This document shows, one piece after another, positions 43,904 through 53,103 of a DNA stretch of 62,501 nucleotides. The position numbers and the translations under genes were made by a program. Origin of the DNA: an uncultured Helcococcus sp. (GTDB lineage: Bacteria; Bacillota; Clostridia; Tissierellales; Peptoniphilaceae). Below the pieces are notes generated by a model, which saw only the letters and a list, made by a program, of their open reading frames with translations, was not told the origin of the DNA and made no database searches. Position 1 is the first letter of the stretch; each line of letters opens with the position of its first letter. Location of the stretch: positions 1 through 62,501 of the forward strand of contig CALAZW010000086.1 in the NCBI GenBank assembly GCA_937926545.1, read 5' to 3'.

Positions 43904-44959
43904 TTATTTCTTTTCTAGGTCCAAGTCTTCTTCTTGACTAGGCTTAGTTGATGGAATATTACCTCTTACCTTCGCTTCAATGCTCTTTAATGTATCTTCA
44001 TTTTCTTCTAGATAATTTTTAACTTTCTCTCTACCTTGACCTAGTCTTTCGCCTTCATAGCTGTACCATGAGCCGGCCTTGTCAACTATATTCATATCTA
44101 CTGCTGTATCTAATAAAGTACCCACTTTTGATATACCTGTACCATACATAATATCAAATTCCACCAACTTAAATGGAGGAGCTACCTTATTCTTTACGAT
44201 TCTAACACGAGTTCTGTTACCTATAACTTCGTCGCCTTCCTTAATTTGCTCACCACGTCTAATTTCCATTCTAACGCTGGAGTAGAATTTAAGGGCAATA
44301 CCACCAGTAGTAGTTTCCGGGTTACCAAACATAACACCTATTTTTTGTCTTAATTGGTTTAAGAAAATAACTGTAGTATTTGATTTTGCTGTTATAGCCG
44401 TAAGTTTTCTCAAGGCCTGACTCATAAGTCTTGCCAAAAGTCCCATATGGCTATCACCCATATCACCTTCAATTTCCGCCCTAGGAACTAGAGCAGCAAC
44501 TGAGTCTATTACTATTATATCTATAGCATTTGATCTAACTAATGACTCTGTTATCTCCAATGCTTGTTCTCCTGTATCTGGTTGAGATAGGATAATATTA
44601 TCCACATCAACCCCTAAGTTTTCAGCATAATTAACGTCTAGAGCATGCTCTGCGTCAATAAAGGCAGCTACGCCGCCAGCTCTTTGAGCTTCTGCTATAC
44701 AGTGTAGGGCCAGGGTTGTCTTACCTGATGATTCCGGTCCGTAAATTTCAACTATTCTACCTCTAGGAATCCCACCTATACCCAAGGCCAAATCCAAATT
44801 AATGGCACCTGTGGAAATAGCTTCTATATTTGCTCTAGGAGCATCTCCTAAAACCATAATAGATCCTTTTCCATATTGTTTCTCTATTTTAGCAAAAGCC
44901 AAATCCAAGGCTTTTTTCTTTTCATTATTGTCTATATTTAAACCTGCTATTACAAACAC
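43904..44959 (-). CDS. recA: Recombinase RecA
   Basis: Strand-exchange ATPase and LexA co-protease. 351 aa. Walker A GPESSGKTT near residue 70, VIDSVAALVP, NQLRQKIGVMFGNPETTTGG across loop L2, and an acidic C-terminus. The start is uncertain: GTG at 44959 is the only standard start, but it touches the SD (TTAGGGG with no gap). An ATA at 44950 lies 8 bases from the SD and would give MAGLNIDNNEKKKALD. No LexA box precedes it; it follows pgsA by 3 bases. Confidence 0.95.
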   Translation of the reverse strand: MFVIAGLNIDNNEKKKALDLAFAKIEKQYGKGSIMVLGDAPRANIEAISTGAINLDLALGIGGIPRGRIVEIYGPESSGKTTLALHCIAEAQRAGGVAAFIDAEHALDVNYAENLGVDVDNIILSQPDTGEQALEITESLVRSNAIDIIVIDSVAALVPRAEIEGDMGDSHMGLLARLMSQALRKLTAITAKSNTTVIFLNQLRQKIGVMFGNPETTTGGIALKFYSSVRMEIRRGEQIKEGDEVIGNRTRVRIVKNKVAPPFKLVEFDIMYGTGISKVGTLLDTAVDMNIVDKAGSWYSYEGERLGQGREKVKNYLEENEDTLKSIEAKVRGNIPSTKPSQEEDLDLEKK

Positions 44960-44962
44960 CCC

Positions 44963-45517
44963 CTAAATATTGTCTAAGTCTAAGACATTTTTATTTTTAA
45001 TTAAATAATCTAATCCAGAAAGTATGGTAAATATTACTGCCAAATATAGTGCTCCATTGGCAAGTACATCTGGAATAAAAGTCACAGCATCTTTAACCAA
45101 TAGTAGTATTATAGAAACAAATTGTGTAACTGTTTTTATTTTTCCTAAACTTGATGCTGCTATAGTTACATTATTTGAGGCTGCAATTGTTCTAAGTCCA
45201 GTTATCAATAATTCTCTAAATACAATTACAATAACCATCCATGCAGGTACTAGTCCTGCTCCTGTCAATACTATAAATCCGGCCTGAGTTAGCACCTTAT
45301 CAACTAGAGGGTCCATAAATTTACCAAAAGTTGTAACTAAGTTCCTACTTCTAGCTATATGACCGTCTAAAAAATCCGTAAGTGCAGTAAGTGCAAAAAT
45401 AATTGCTGGTATCACGCTTGCTTGTCCATAGTAATTGTATACAATTATAAAAACTGGTACCATAAATAATCTTAACATGGTAAGTTTATTAGGTAGATTC
45501 ATCTTCTTAAATAACAT
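44963..45517 (-). CDS. pgsA: CDP-diacylglycerol-glycerol-3-phosphate 3-phosphatidyltransferase
   Basis: Makes phosphatidylglycerol phosphate at the membrane. 184 aa, four to six membrane segments. The CDP-alcohol phosphotransferase motif is DGHIARSRNL followed by FGKFMDPLVDK. The ATG at 45517 has AAGGA 7 bases upstream; ATG 45502 (MNLPNKLTML) is the conserved family start and possible. It overlaps ftsK by 11 nt. Confidence 0.93.
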   Translation of the reverse strand: MLFKKMNLPNKLTMLRLFMVPVFIIVYNYYGQASVIPAIIFALTALTDFLDGHIARSRNLVTTFGKFMDPLVDKVLTQAGFIVLTGAGLVPAWMVIVIVFRELLITGLRTIAASNNVTIAASSLGKIKTVTQFVSIILLLVKDAVTFIPDVLANGALYLAVIFTILSGLDYLIKNKNVLDLDNI

Positions 45518-47729
45518 CCTCATTTCCTTCCTTATCTTTTGTTAGATAACTACTATCAACTAGAATTCTTCTAGGTTTACTTCCTTCATGTCCACTGATA
45601 ATACCCATAGCTTCCATTTGATCAACAATTCTTCCCGCCCTAGCATAACCTACTCTAAAACGTCTTTGAATGGCTGAAATGGATGCCTGTTCTTCTGTGA
45701 TGACAAATTCTATAGCTTCAGATAAGAGTTCATCTGTATTTTCCAAAAGAGGATTGGCATTTTCTGCCTTTTCTATTTCTTCAACTATAGTTTCACTATA
45801 TTCAACATCATTTTTGTTGCTGATAAAGTCAACTACATTTTCTACTTCCTTTTCGCTCACAAAGGCTCCTTGAACCCTCATTGGTTTAGCTTGATCAGCA
45901 GGATGATATAACATATCGCCCTTACCTAGAAGCTTTTCAGCTCCTGCCATATCCAAAATAGTTCTAGAGTCTATTTGTGATGATACTTGGAAGGATATCC
46001 TCGATGGTATATTGGCCTTTATAGTACCTGTTATTACATCAACTGATGGCCTTTGGGTAGCTATGATTAAGTGTATACCGCTGGCTCTACCCATTTGGGC
46101 TAGCCTGGTTATATAATCCTCAATCTCCGTAGGCGCCTCCATCATTAAATCAGAAAGCTCGTCTATAATAACTACGATAAAGGGTAAATACTCCAGATCT
46201 TCTTCCTTGGCTTTTGTATTATAGGAACCTATATCCCTACAATTATTCTTAGAGAAAAGCTTAAACCTTCTAACCATTTCTGTAACCACAGAGCTTAAGG
46301 CATTGGCTGATTTTTTTGGATCTGTAACAACCGGTGCCAACAAATGGGGAATCCCATTGTAGACACTAAGTTCTACAATCTTAGGGTCTATTAACATTAA
46401 TCTAATATTATCAGGAGAGTATTTATAAATAATACTCATAATTATAGTGTTGATACAAACTGATTTCCCTGATCCTGTAGCACCGGCTACTAGGACGTGG
46501 GGCATTTGATCAATGTTTGCTATTATAGGTTGTCCGGATATATTCCTTCCCAAGGCAACAGTGATATGTTTACTATCCTTTTGAAAATCGTCTGTGACGA
46601 TTAGTTCCTTTAAGGAAACCATATCCTTGCTCTTATTGGGAACTTCTATTCCCACATAGGGCTTGCCTGGAATTGGAGCCTCAATTCTTATGCCTGAGGT
46701 CGCCAAGGCTAGGGATAAATCATTGGATAGGTTTACTATCCTACTTACCTTAATACCCGGTTGGGGTTTTAGTTCGTAGGATGTTACTGTTGGCCCCCTA
46801 TTAATGGTGACCACTTCAGCTTCTATTGAAAAGCTCTTAAGAGTTTTTTCAATGGTACTGGCATTTTCTAAAAGAATATCGTTACCATCTCCGCCCTTGG
46901 ACTTAAAAGTTTTTAACAACTCCATAGGTGGCCTTATATATTCAACTTCTTCAATGACTGGCATTTCAAAATCTTCTAGCTCCACCTGTTTGGAATTTTC
47001 CAAATCCAAGTCAGTTAATTCTTTTATATCATTTGTCTTTTCATCATGCGAATTAATGGTTATCTCTTCACTATCCACAAGTTTAATATTATCAGATGGC
47101 TTTTCATCCTTTTGAATATTATTATTGGCAATGATCTTTTCTTTTTTCTTTTTGTTTTTCTTCTTATTCTTCATATTGGTTTGAATTTTTTTTATGGATT
47201 CTTTTATTTTTTTGCAAATATCAGAAAACTTATAGTCAAAAAATACAACTAGAGATATGGGTAGAATAATAAAAAATGAAAGATATATTCCCACATTGCC
47301 CATTAATTTATATGCGACAAAATGCATACTAGTTGCTATGATTCCAGCCCCTTTATGCGCCTTTGCCAAATTGTTTGAGTTAGCTATTTTTTCTTGGAAG
47401 TTAGCTCCCTTATCAAAAAAAGTAGCTAGGAGAATCATGGAAGATATATAAAGCAAAATCCCCATAATCGCCTTCTTTTTCATATTATTTCTAAACTTGC
47501 CTAGGGCAAAAATAAAATAATAAAATAGAAATAATAAGGGAAATATATAAGCAGAGTATCCAAATAAAATAAAAAAAAGTCCGCCAATATACTTGCCGAA
47601 AAATCCCATCTTGCTTCCAAATGCAATGGCTGCAAATACAAGGATGGACACGATAAGTACAAGGGTATTTATAATTTCTTGCTTGTTATTAACTTTTCTT
47701 TTTTTACGTTTTTTACTAGTCTGACTCAT
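45507..47729 (-). CDS. ftsK: DNA translocase FtsK/SpoIIIE
   Basis: Septal DNA pump that clears chromosomes from the division site. 740 aa. Four membrane segments in the first 165 residues, a Lys/Asn-rich linker, then the motor: Walker A AGATGSGKSVCIN near residue 415, Walker B VVIIDELSDLMM, and LIIATQRPSVDVITG. The last 70 residues are the winged-helix gamma domain for orienting sequences (SISAIQRRFRVGYARAGRI). Confidence 0.96.
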   Translation of the reverse strand: MSQTSKKRKKRKVNNKQEIINTLVLIVSILVFAAIAFGSKMGFFGKYIGGLFFILFGYSAYIFPLLFLFYYFIFALGKFRNNMKKKAIMGILLYISSMILLATFFDKGANFQEKIANSNNLAKAHKGAGIIATSMHFVAYKLMGNVGIYLSFFIILPISLVVFFDYKFSDICKKIKESIKKIQTNMKNKKKNKKKKEKIIANNNIQKDEKPSDNIKLVDSEEITINSHDEKTNDIKELTDLDLENSKQVELEDFEMPVIEEVEYIRPPMELLKTFKSKGGDGNDILLENASTIEKTLKSFSIEAEVVTINRGPTVTSYELKPQPGIKVSRIVNLSNDLSLALATSGIRIEAPIPGKPYVGIEVPNKSKDMVSLKELIVTDDFQKDSKHITVALGRNISGQPIIANIDQMPHVLVAGATGSGKSVCINTIIMSIIYKYSPDNIRLMLIDPKIVELSVYNGIPHLLAPVVTDPKKSANALSSVVTEMVRRFKLFSKNNCRDIGSYNTKAKEEDLEYLPFIVVIIDELSDLMMEAPTEIEDYITRLAQMGRASGIHLIIATQRPSVDVITGTIKANIPSRISFQVSSQIDSRTILDMAGAEKLLGKGDMLYHPADQAKPMRVQGAFVSEKEVENVVDFISNKNDVEYSETIVEEIEKAENANPLLENTDELLSEAIEFVITEEQASISAIQRRFRVGYARAGRIVDQMEAMGIISGHEGSKPRRILVDSSYLTKDKEGNEDVI

Positions 47730-47756
47730 ATTTCCTCCAACTCTAACTCATATAAT

Positions 47757-47765
47757 ATTATAACA
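47757..47765 (-). promoter_or_regulatory. Extended -10 promoter of ftsK-pgsA-recA-rny
   Basis: TGTTATAAT on the - strand, right after the pnp terminator T run; no clear -35. RBS GGAGG follows before the ATG at 47729. Confidence 0.65.
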
Positions 47766-47793
47766 TAAAAAAGCCTACCTTATAAGGTAGACT
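47764..47793 (-). terminator. Terminator of pnp
   Basis: On the - strand AGTCTACC / GGTAGGCT (8 bp, extendable to 10) with a TTATAA loop and six T. The ftsK promoter overlaps its tail. Confidence 0.87.
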
Positions 47794-47805
47794 AGATATT
47801 ATTTA

Positions 47806-49905
47806 TTATTCTGTTTTTGGTAAAAGAGCCTTTCTAGATAAATTGATTCTTCCTTTTTCATCTATTTCTATTACCTTAACCATTATTTCGTCTCCGATTT
47901 TTACAACATCTTCAACTTTTTCAACTCTCTTATTATCCAATTGGCTAATGTGAACTAGGCCTTCTTTTCCGTTAGAGAATTCAGTAAAGGCACCGAATTT
48001 CATTATTCTAACTACTTTTCCTAGATAAACATCTCCGATTTCTGGTTCAACAACTATACTCTTAATGATTTCTATGGCTTCTTCTCCGCCCTTAGCATCA
48101 TTAGAACTAACAGTTATATGTCCATCATCTTCAATATCTATTTTTACACCAGTTCTATCAATGATAGAGTTAATGGTTTTTCCACCGCTACCTATAACTT
48201 CTCTAACCTTATCTGGATGGATATCGATTGTATAAAGTCTTGGTGCATATGGTGATAGATCATCTCTTGGTTGTTCAATAGCGCCTCTCATATTTTCAAG
48301 AATATGCATTCTAGCAACCTTGGCATCATTTAAAGCTTCTTCTAAGACAGCTCTATCTATACCAGCGATCTTAATATCCATTTGTAGGGCTGTGATACCT
48401 TCCTTAGTTCCTGCAACCTTAAAGTCCATGTCTCCCAAGTGGTCTTCCAAACCTTGGATATCTGTTAAAATAGCAATTTGGCCATTTTCTTTGATAAGTC
48501 CCATGGCAATACCAGCTACTGGAGCTTTAATAGGTACTCCTGCGTCCATAAGAGCAAGGGTTGAACCACAAATTGAAGCTTGTGAACTTGAACCGTTTGA
48601 ACTTAATACTTCAGATACTAATCTGATTACATATGGGAAGTCTTTTTCACTAGGTATAACTGGTTCTAAAGCTCTTTCAGCCAATCTACCGTGTCCTATT
48701 TCCCTTCTACCTGGTCCTCTCAAAGGTCTAGTATCTCCTACACAGAAAGGTGGGAAATTATAGTGGTGAATATATCTTTTCTTAACTTCTTCTTCAGTTA
48801 AACCATCGATATATTGAACATCGCTAGGGGAACCTAGAGTAGCTATAGTAAGAACTTGTGTTTGACCACGAGTAAATAATCCTGAACCATGTACTCTTGG
48901 TATAAAAGCAACTTCACTTGAAAGAGGTCTAATTTCTGTTAATTTTCTTCCATCAGGTCTTACGTGTTCTTCAGTTATAAGTCTTCTAACTTCATATTTC
49001 ATCATGGCATCATAGATAGATCTTATTTCTTTTTCAAGTTGACCAGCATCTTCAGCTTCTTCATCTACTAAAGCTTCGATTACTTCTTTTTCTAAGGCAT
49101 CAACATTGTCTTGTCTTTCCATCTTATCAGCACTTTTTAAAGCACTTGATAATCTATCTCCTATGAATTCTTCCATTTTAGCTTCTAAGTCATGGTTAAC
49201 TTCAGGAGCTTCAAATTCTTTTTTATCTAAACCAACTTCTTTTTGGATGTTTTCAATAAACTCACAAATTAATTTAATTTCATCATGAGCAAATAAAATA
49301 GCTTCAAGCATTTGAGTTTCTGATAATTCATTAGCTCCAGCTTCAACCATCATTATAGCTTCTTTAGTTCCTGCTACTGTCAAGTCTAAATCTGATACTT
49401 CCTTTTGAGCATCTGTAGGGTTTATTATGTATTCTCCGTCAACATAACCAACTGATACAGCTCCTGTAGGTCCATTAAAAGGTATATCTGAAATAGTTAG
49501 GGCTATAGATGAACCAACCATACTTAAAATTCCTGTATTATGGTCTTTATCAGCTGAAAACACACTAGCTATAACTTGAACGTCATTTTTATATCCTTCT
49601 GGGAAAAGTGGTCTAATAGGTCTATCGATCATTCTTGAGTTAAGGGTAGCTTCATCTGTTGGCTTACCTTCTCTCTTTATATATCCTCCAGGAATTCTTC
49701 CTACAGCATACATTTTTTCTTGATATTCACAAGTTAAAGGAAAGAAATCTATTCCATCTCTTGGTTGATCAGATGCCACTGCTGTAACTAGTACTACAGA
49801 GTCTCCTGACTTAACTAAACAAGCACCACTAGCTTGCTCTGCTACTTTACCAATTTCTACCTCAAACTCAGTATTATCTGACTTGTAAAAATAATTTTTT
49901 ACCAT
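47806..49905 (-). CDS. pnp: Polyribonucleotide nucleotidyltransferase (PNPase)
   Basis: 3'-5' phosphorolytic exoribonuclease. 699 aa. Two RNase PH domains (FFPLTCEYQEKMYAVGR; the second with FTRGQTQVLT), then KH (IGSGGKTINSIIDRTG) and S1 (GDVYLGKVVRIMKFGAF). It follows rpsO across an intercistronic hairpin, as in E. coli and B. subtilis. Confidence 0.97.
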   Translation of the reverse strand: MVKNYFYKSDNTEFEVEIGKVAEQASGACLVKSGDSVVLVTAVASDQPRDGIDFFPLTCEYQEKMYAVGRIPGGYIKREGKPTDEATLNSRMIDRPIRPLFPEGYKNDVQVIASVFSADKDHNTGILSMVGSSIALTISDIPFNGPTGAVSVGYVDGEYIINPTDAQKEVSDLDLTVAGTKEAIMMVEAGANELSETQMLEAILFAHDEIKLICEFIENIQKEVGLDKKEFEAPEVNHDLEAKMEEFIGDRLSSALKSADKMERQDNVDALEKEVIEALVDEEAEDAGQLEKEIRSIYDAMMKYEVRRLITEEHVRPDGRKLTEIRPLSSEVAFIPRVHGSGLFTRGQTQVLTIATLGSPSDVQYIDGLTEEEVKKRYIHHYNFPPFCVGDTRPLRGPGRREIGHGRLAERALEPVIPSEKDFPYVIRLVSEVLSSNGSSSQASICGSTLALMDAGVPIKAPVAGIAMGLIKENGQIAILTDIQGLEDHLGDMDFKVAGTKEGITALQMDIKIAGIDRAVLEEALNDAKVARMHILENMRGAIEQPRDDLSPYAPRLYTIDIHPDKVREVIGSGGKTINSIIDRTGVKIDIEDDGHITVSSNDAKGGEEAIEIIKSIVVEPEIGDVYLGKVVRIMKFGAFTEFSNGKEGLVHISQLDNKRVEKVEDVVKIGDEIMVKVIEIDEKGRINLSRKALLPKTE

Positions 49906-49929
49906 TGCTCCTCCTTTTGATAAAAATAT

Positions 49930-49950
49930 AAGAGCGGATACTCCGCTCTT
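49930..49950 (-). terminator. Intercistronic hairpin between rpsO and pnp
   Basis: On the - strand AAGAGCGGA / TCCGCTCTT (9 bp, GTA loop) followed by ATATTTTTA. The tail is weak, so it may act as a partial terminator or an RNase processing site, as at rpsO-pnp elsewhere. Confidence 0.75.
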
Positions 49951-49953
49951 TTA

Positions 49954-50220
49954 TTAGCCTCTTATGTTCAATTTTTTAATTAAAGCACGGTATCTTTCGA
50001 TGTCTTTCTTTTGTAGGTAATTTAATAAACCTTTTCTTTGTCCGATCATCATGAATAGACCCCTTCTTGAAGCGTGGTCTTTCTTATGTGTCTTTAAGTG
50101 TTCAGTTAAATCAACAATTTGACGGCTCAAGATTGCGATTTGAACTTCTGGAGATCCTGTATCTCCTTCTTTTAATTGATATTCTTTAATTATTGCTGCT
50201 TTTTGTTCTTTAGTTAACAT
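49954..50220 (-). CDS. rpsO: 30S ribosomal protein S15
   Basis: 88 aa, exactly the usual length. Family motifs: GDTGSPEVQIAILS, THKKDHASRRGL and LLNYLQKKDIERY. It binds 16S rRNA at the h20-h22 junction. It has its own promoter and a structured leader upstream. Confidence 0.98.
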   Translation of the reverse strand: MLTKEQKAAIIKEYQLKEGDTGSPEVQIAILSRQIVDLTEHLKTHKKDHASRRGLFMMIGQRKGLLNYLQKKDIERYRALIKKLNIRG

Positions 50221-50224
50221 TAGT

Positions 50225-50330
50225 TAATCCTCCATAAATTTTTATACACTGATGACCGAGAGTTGGTCGGAGATCCTAAGACCCAGTCATAGCATTCTTA
50301 AGTATAATATCACATATACCTGTCTTTGTA
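50225..50330 (-). promoter_or_regulatory. rpsO promoter and structured leader (possible S15 autoregulatory site)
   Basis: On the - strand: -35 TTTACA (50325-50330), 17-bp spacer, -10 TATTAT (50302-50307). The leader then folds as ATGACT / GGTCAT enclosing GGTC / GACC, located about 50251-50290. S15 often represses its own translation by binding such a leader; here only the fold and position support it. RBS GGAGG is 8 bases before the ATG. Confidence 0.6.
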
Positions 50331-50334
50331 AATA

Positions 50335-51270
50335 TTATTTATCGTTTTTAAAAAATATTCTAGCCTGGTCTAAATCATAGTTCATTTGATCTATCAAGGC
50401 CTCTTTTGAATCAAATTTTATTTGTTCCCTAGTCTTCTTAATAAATTCCAATCTAACCTTTTTACCATAGATATTCTCATCAAAATCAATTATGAAACAT
50501 TCAATCTTTATATCTTCAGAATCTGTAAAGGTTGGATTGGTTCCAATACTGGTAAGAGATGGATATTTTTTTCCATCTATCCAAATATAGGTTAGGTATA
50601 GGGCGTCATTGGGAATCAAATAATTAAAGTCCAAGTCAATGTTGGCAGTTGGAAAACCTAAGATTTTTCCACCTCTTTTTTCTCCGTCTACCACTTTTCC
50701 GTTAACCCAATAGTTATGGGTTAAAAGTTCCTCAACCTGGTCCACATTGCCCTCTTTTATAGCTATTCTAATAATTGTAGAACTGGCCATGTCATCATTG
50801 TAGAAAATAGGGTCTACAACATTTACGTCTATAAGGTTTTTATCATTATATTCCCTTAGCTCTGTAACAGTTCCCTTGGCGAACTTTCCAAAGGTATAGT
50901 CCCTACCTACCACTATGCTTTTTGCATTTAAATCCTCACCTATAAATTTAAGGATAAATTCCTCATTTGTAAGTTGAGCAAATTCAAATGTAAAATCTAC
51001 TATAAAAACTTGTTCAATACCTATTTGATCAAGTATTTCTATCTTATCTTCTAATGAAGTCAAGTATCTAGAAGGTCTTTTCTTAAAAATTTCATTAGTA
51101 TGTTGTTTAAATAGTAGAACAGATGATTTTAAGTTTTTTTCTTTGGCAACTTCTAAGACCCTATCCATTATTTGCCTATGGCCTATATGGATACCATCAA
51201 AATTACCTAGTCCAACCACTGCTGGCTTAAGTTCTTCTGTGTTTTTATCTAAATCTATTACCTTAACCAT
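50335..51270 (-). CDS. ribF: Bifunctional riboflavin kinase / FAD synthetase
   Basis: Makes FMN and FAD. 311 aa. N-terminal FMN adenylyltransferase (VGLGNFDGIHIGHR, VGRDYTFGKFAKGT) and C-terminal riboflavin kinase (GEKRGGKILGFPTANI). Its ATG overlaps the truB stop by one base (TAATG), the usual truB-ribF pairing. Confidence 0.96.
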   Translation of the reverse strand: MVKVIDLDKNTEELKPAVVGLGNFDGIHIGHRQIMDRVLEVAKEKNLKSSVLLFKQHTNEIFKKRPSRYLTSLEDKIEILDQIGIEQVFIVDFTFEFAQLTNEEFILKFIGEDLNAKSIVVGRDYTFGKFAKGTVTELREYNDKNLIDVNVVDPIFYNDDMASSTIIRIAIKEGNVDQVEELLTHNYWVNGKVVDGEKRGGKILGFPTANIDLDFNYLIPNDALYLTYIWIDGKKYPSLTSIGTNPTFTDSEDIKIECFIIDFDENIYGKKVRLEFIKKTREQIKFDSKEALIDQMNYDLDQARIFFKNDK

Positions 51271-52151
51271 TAATAAAGTACTCTCTCCATTTTCAATATA
51301 TTTTTCTTTATACTACCTATGCCTAAGAATTCATCATTGGAAAACACCTTGATAAATTCCCTATTTGCTTCTTCCTTGTCGAAAGCTGATAAATTAATTT
51401 TTTGACCATTTAAAAGCCTGTTTTTTAACTCCTTGTCCATGCGAATTTCCTCTAAATTATAAAGGCTATCCTCAATGGGTATAAGACGGGCAAATATTTC
51501 TTCTTTATCCATGGTCTTAATATCATTTATATCTATTGTATCTTCCAGGTTAAATCTCCCAACAGACACTCTTTCCAGGTGTGACATATAGGCTAGGGTA
51601 TTAAGTTCCTTTGCAATATCCACAACCAAGGACCTTATATAGGTTCCCTTGGAACAGTGAACAAGAAATTCCACCTTGTCGTCCTTAACTTCTAGAACAT
51701 CCAACTTGTAGATGGTAACTAATCTTTTCTTTCTTTCAACTTCTATTCCCTGCCTAGCCAGGTCGTATAGTTTTTTACCATCTTGCTTTATAGCTGAATA
51801 CATGGGAGGGACTTGTTCTATTTCACCTTCAAACTTACTAAAGACTTCTAATATTTCTTCCTTGGAAAAAAACTTTTTATCAGAAAGTCCTGTTTCCTCC
51901 CCATAGGCGTCATAGGTTGTAGTAGACCTACCAAAGGTAAGTTCTCCCCTATAACTTTTCCCTTGCTCCATGATAAACTCACTTACTCTAGTGGCCTTAC
52001 CTATGCAAATAGGAAGGACTCCCTTCACCATAGGGTCCAGGGTTCCTGTATGACCTACTCTTTTCATGGAACAGCTTCTTCTAACAATATTCACCACATC
52101 ATGTGATGTCATGTTTATATCTTTATTTACTAATAATATTCCCTTTTCCAT
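51270..52151 (-). CDS. truB: tRNA pseudouridine(55) synthase
   Basis: Modifies U55 in the T-loop of tRNAs. 293 aa. LLVNKDINMTSHDVV, then the catalytic Asp in GHTGTLDPMVKGVLP, then GRSTTTYDAYGE and CSKGTYIRSL. The C-terminus carries a PUA-like remnant. It overlaps nrnA by 29 nt; a GTG one codon earlier is an alternative start. Confidence 0.95.
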   Translation of the reverse strand: MEKGILLVNKDINMTSHDVVNIVRRSCSMKRVGHTGTLDPMVKGVLPICIGKATRVSEFIMEQGKSYRGELTFGRSTTTYDAYGEETGLSDKKFFSKEEILEVFSKFEGEIEQVPPMYSAIKQDGKKLYDLARQGIEVERKKRLVTIYKLDVLEVKDDKVEFLVHCSKGTYIRSLVVDIAKELNTLAYMSHLERVSVGRFNLEDTIDINDIKTMDKEEIFARLIPIEDSLYNLEEIRMDKELKNRLLNGQKINLSAFDKEEANREFIKVFSNDEFLGIGSIKKNILKMERVLY

Positions 52152-53103
52152 CACATAATTTCTCTAATCTTTCTGTCATTATTTCCATAGCTTCCTGTCT
52201 ATTAAGTCCTTCAAGGGGAAAGCCTGAGGCTCTAATATGACCTCCGCCACCAAATTCAAGGGCTATCTTGGACACATCTATATCTTCCTTACTTCTAAGG
52301 CTAACTTTTTGAAAGTCCTCTGCATTTTCTTTAATTAAGCAAGAAACTTCTACACCTTCTATGCTTTTTAAAACGCTAACCAAAGGATCTGTTTCAGCTT
52401 GACTAAGTTTATATTTCTCCAACTGATCCAAGGACAAGGTGGAAATAGATATCTTATTACCACATATATACTTGGTCTGACTAAGAACCTCACCTTCTAG
52501 GAGAAGATAGTCCTTATTGGTACTTTCATATAGACTGTTATGGATTAATTGTTTTTCAGCCCCCTGATCAATTAAGTGGGCTGCCAATCTTAAGGTCTTG
52601 GATTCTGTTGATTCATATAGGAACCTATTGGTATCAGTTACCATTCCCAAGTAAAGCATGGTAGCTGCATCCTTAGGTATATCCATCTTATTCTCAACTA
52701 ATAATTCACTTACTAATTGGCAGGTGGAACTGGCATCTGGATCTATAATGTTATGTTTACAAAATCCACTATTGGTCCTGTGATGGTCAATACAAAGGGA
52801 GTTTTTAGCCAGCTTAAAAAATTCTAGCCCATCTCCTATCCTACTTTCCGCTGCCACATCAGTAACTATAAATAAGTCCACTGGTCTAGGGGCTTGGTCC
52901 TTAAGAAGCTCTTTTTGTTTTAAAAACATAAAGTTTTTAGGGTAGTCGTCATTTTTAATATAAATAACTTCCTTTCCCATAGCTTCTAGACAAAGTCCTA
53001 AGCCCAAAGAGGAGCCTAGGGCATCCCCATCAGGACTTACATGGGAACAAATGGCTATTGTTTTAGCCTCTTCTATTTGTTCCTTAAATATCTTCTCTCT
53101 CAT
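52123..53103 (-). CDS. nrnA: Bifunctional oligoribonuclease / PAP phosphatase NrnA
   Basis: DHH/DHHA1 enzyme that degrades nano-RNA and 3'-phosphoadenosine 5'-phosphate. 326 aa. DHH motifs SPDGDALGSSLG, VTDVAAESRIG and CIDHHRTN; C-terminal DHHA1 with EFGGGGHIRASGFPL. The ATG at 53103 is chosen by its RBS (AGGAA); the gene overlaps rbfA by 20 nt. Confidence 0.94.
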   Translation of the reverse strand: MREKIFKEQIEEAKTIAICSHVSPDGDALGSSLGLGLCLEAMGKEVIYIKNDDYPKNFMFLKQKELLKDQAPRPVDLFIVTDVAAESRIGDGLEFFKLAKNSLCIDHHRTNSGFCKHNIIDPDASSTCQLVSELLVENKMDIPKDAATMLYLGMVTDTNRFLYESTESKTLRLAAHLIDQGAEKQLIHNSLYESTNKDYLLLEGEVLSQTKYICGNKISISTLSLDQLEKYKLSQAETDPLVSVLKSIEGVEVSCLIKENAEDFQKVSLRSKEDIDVSKIALEFGGGGHIRASGFPLEGLNRQEAMEIMTERLEKLCDGKGNIISK

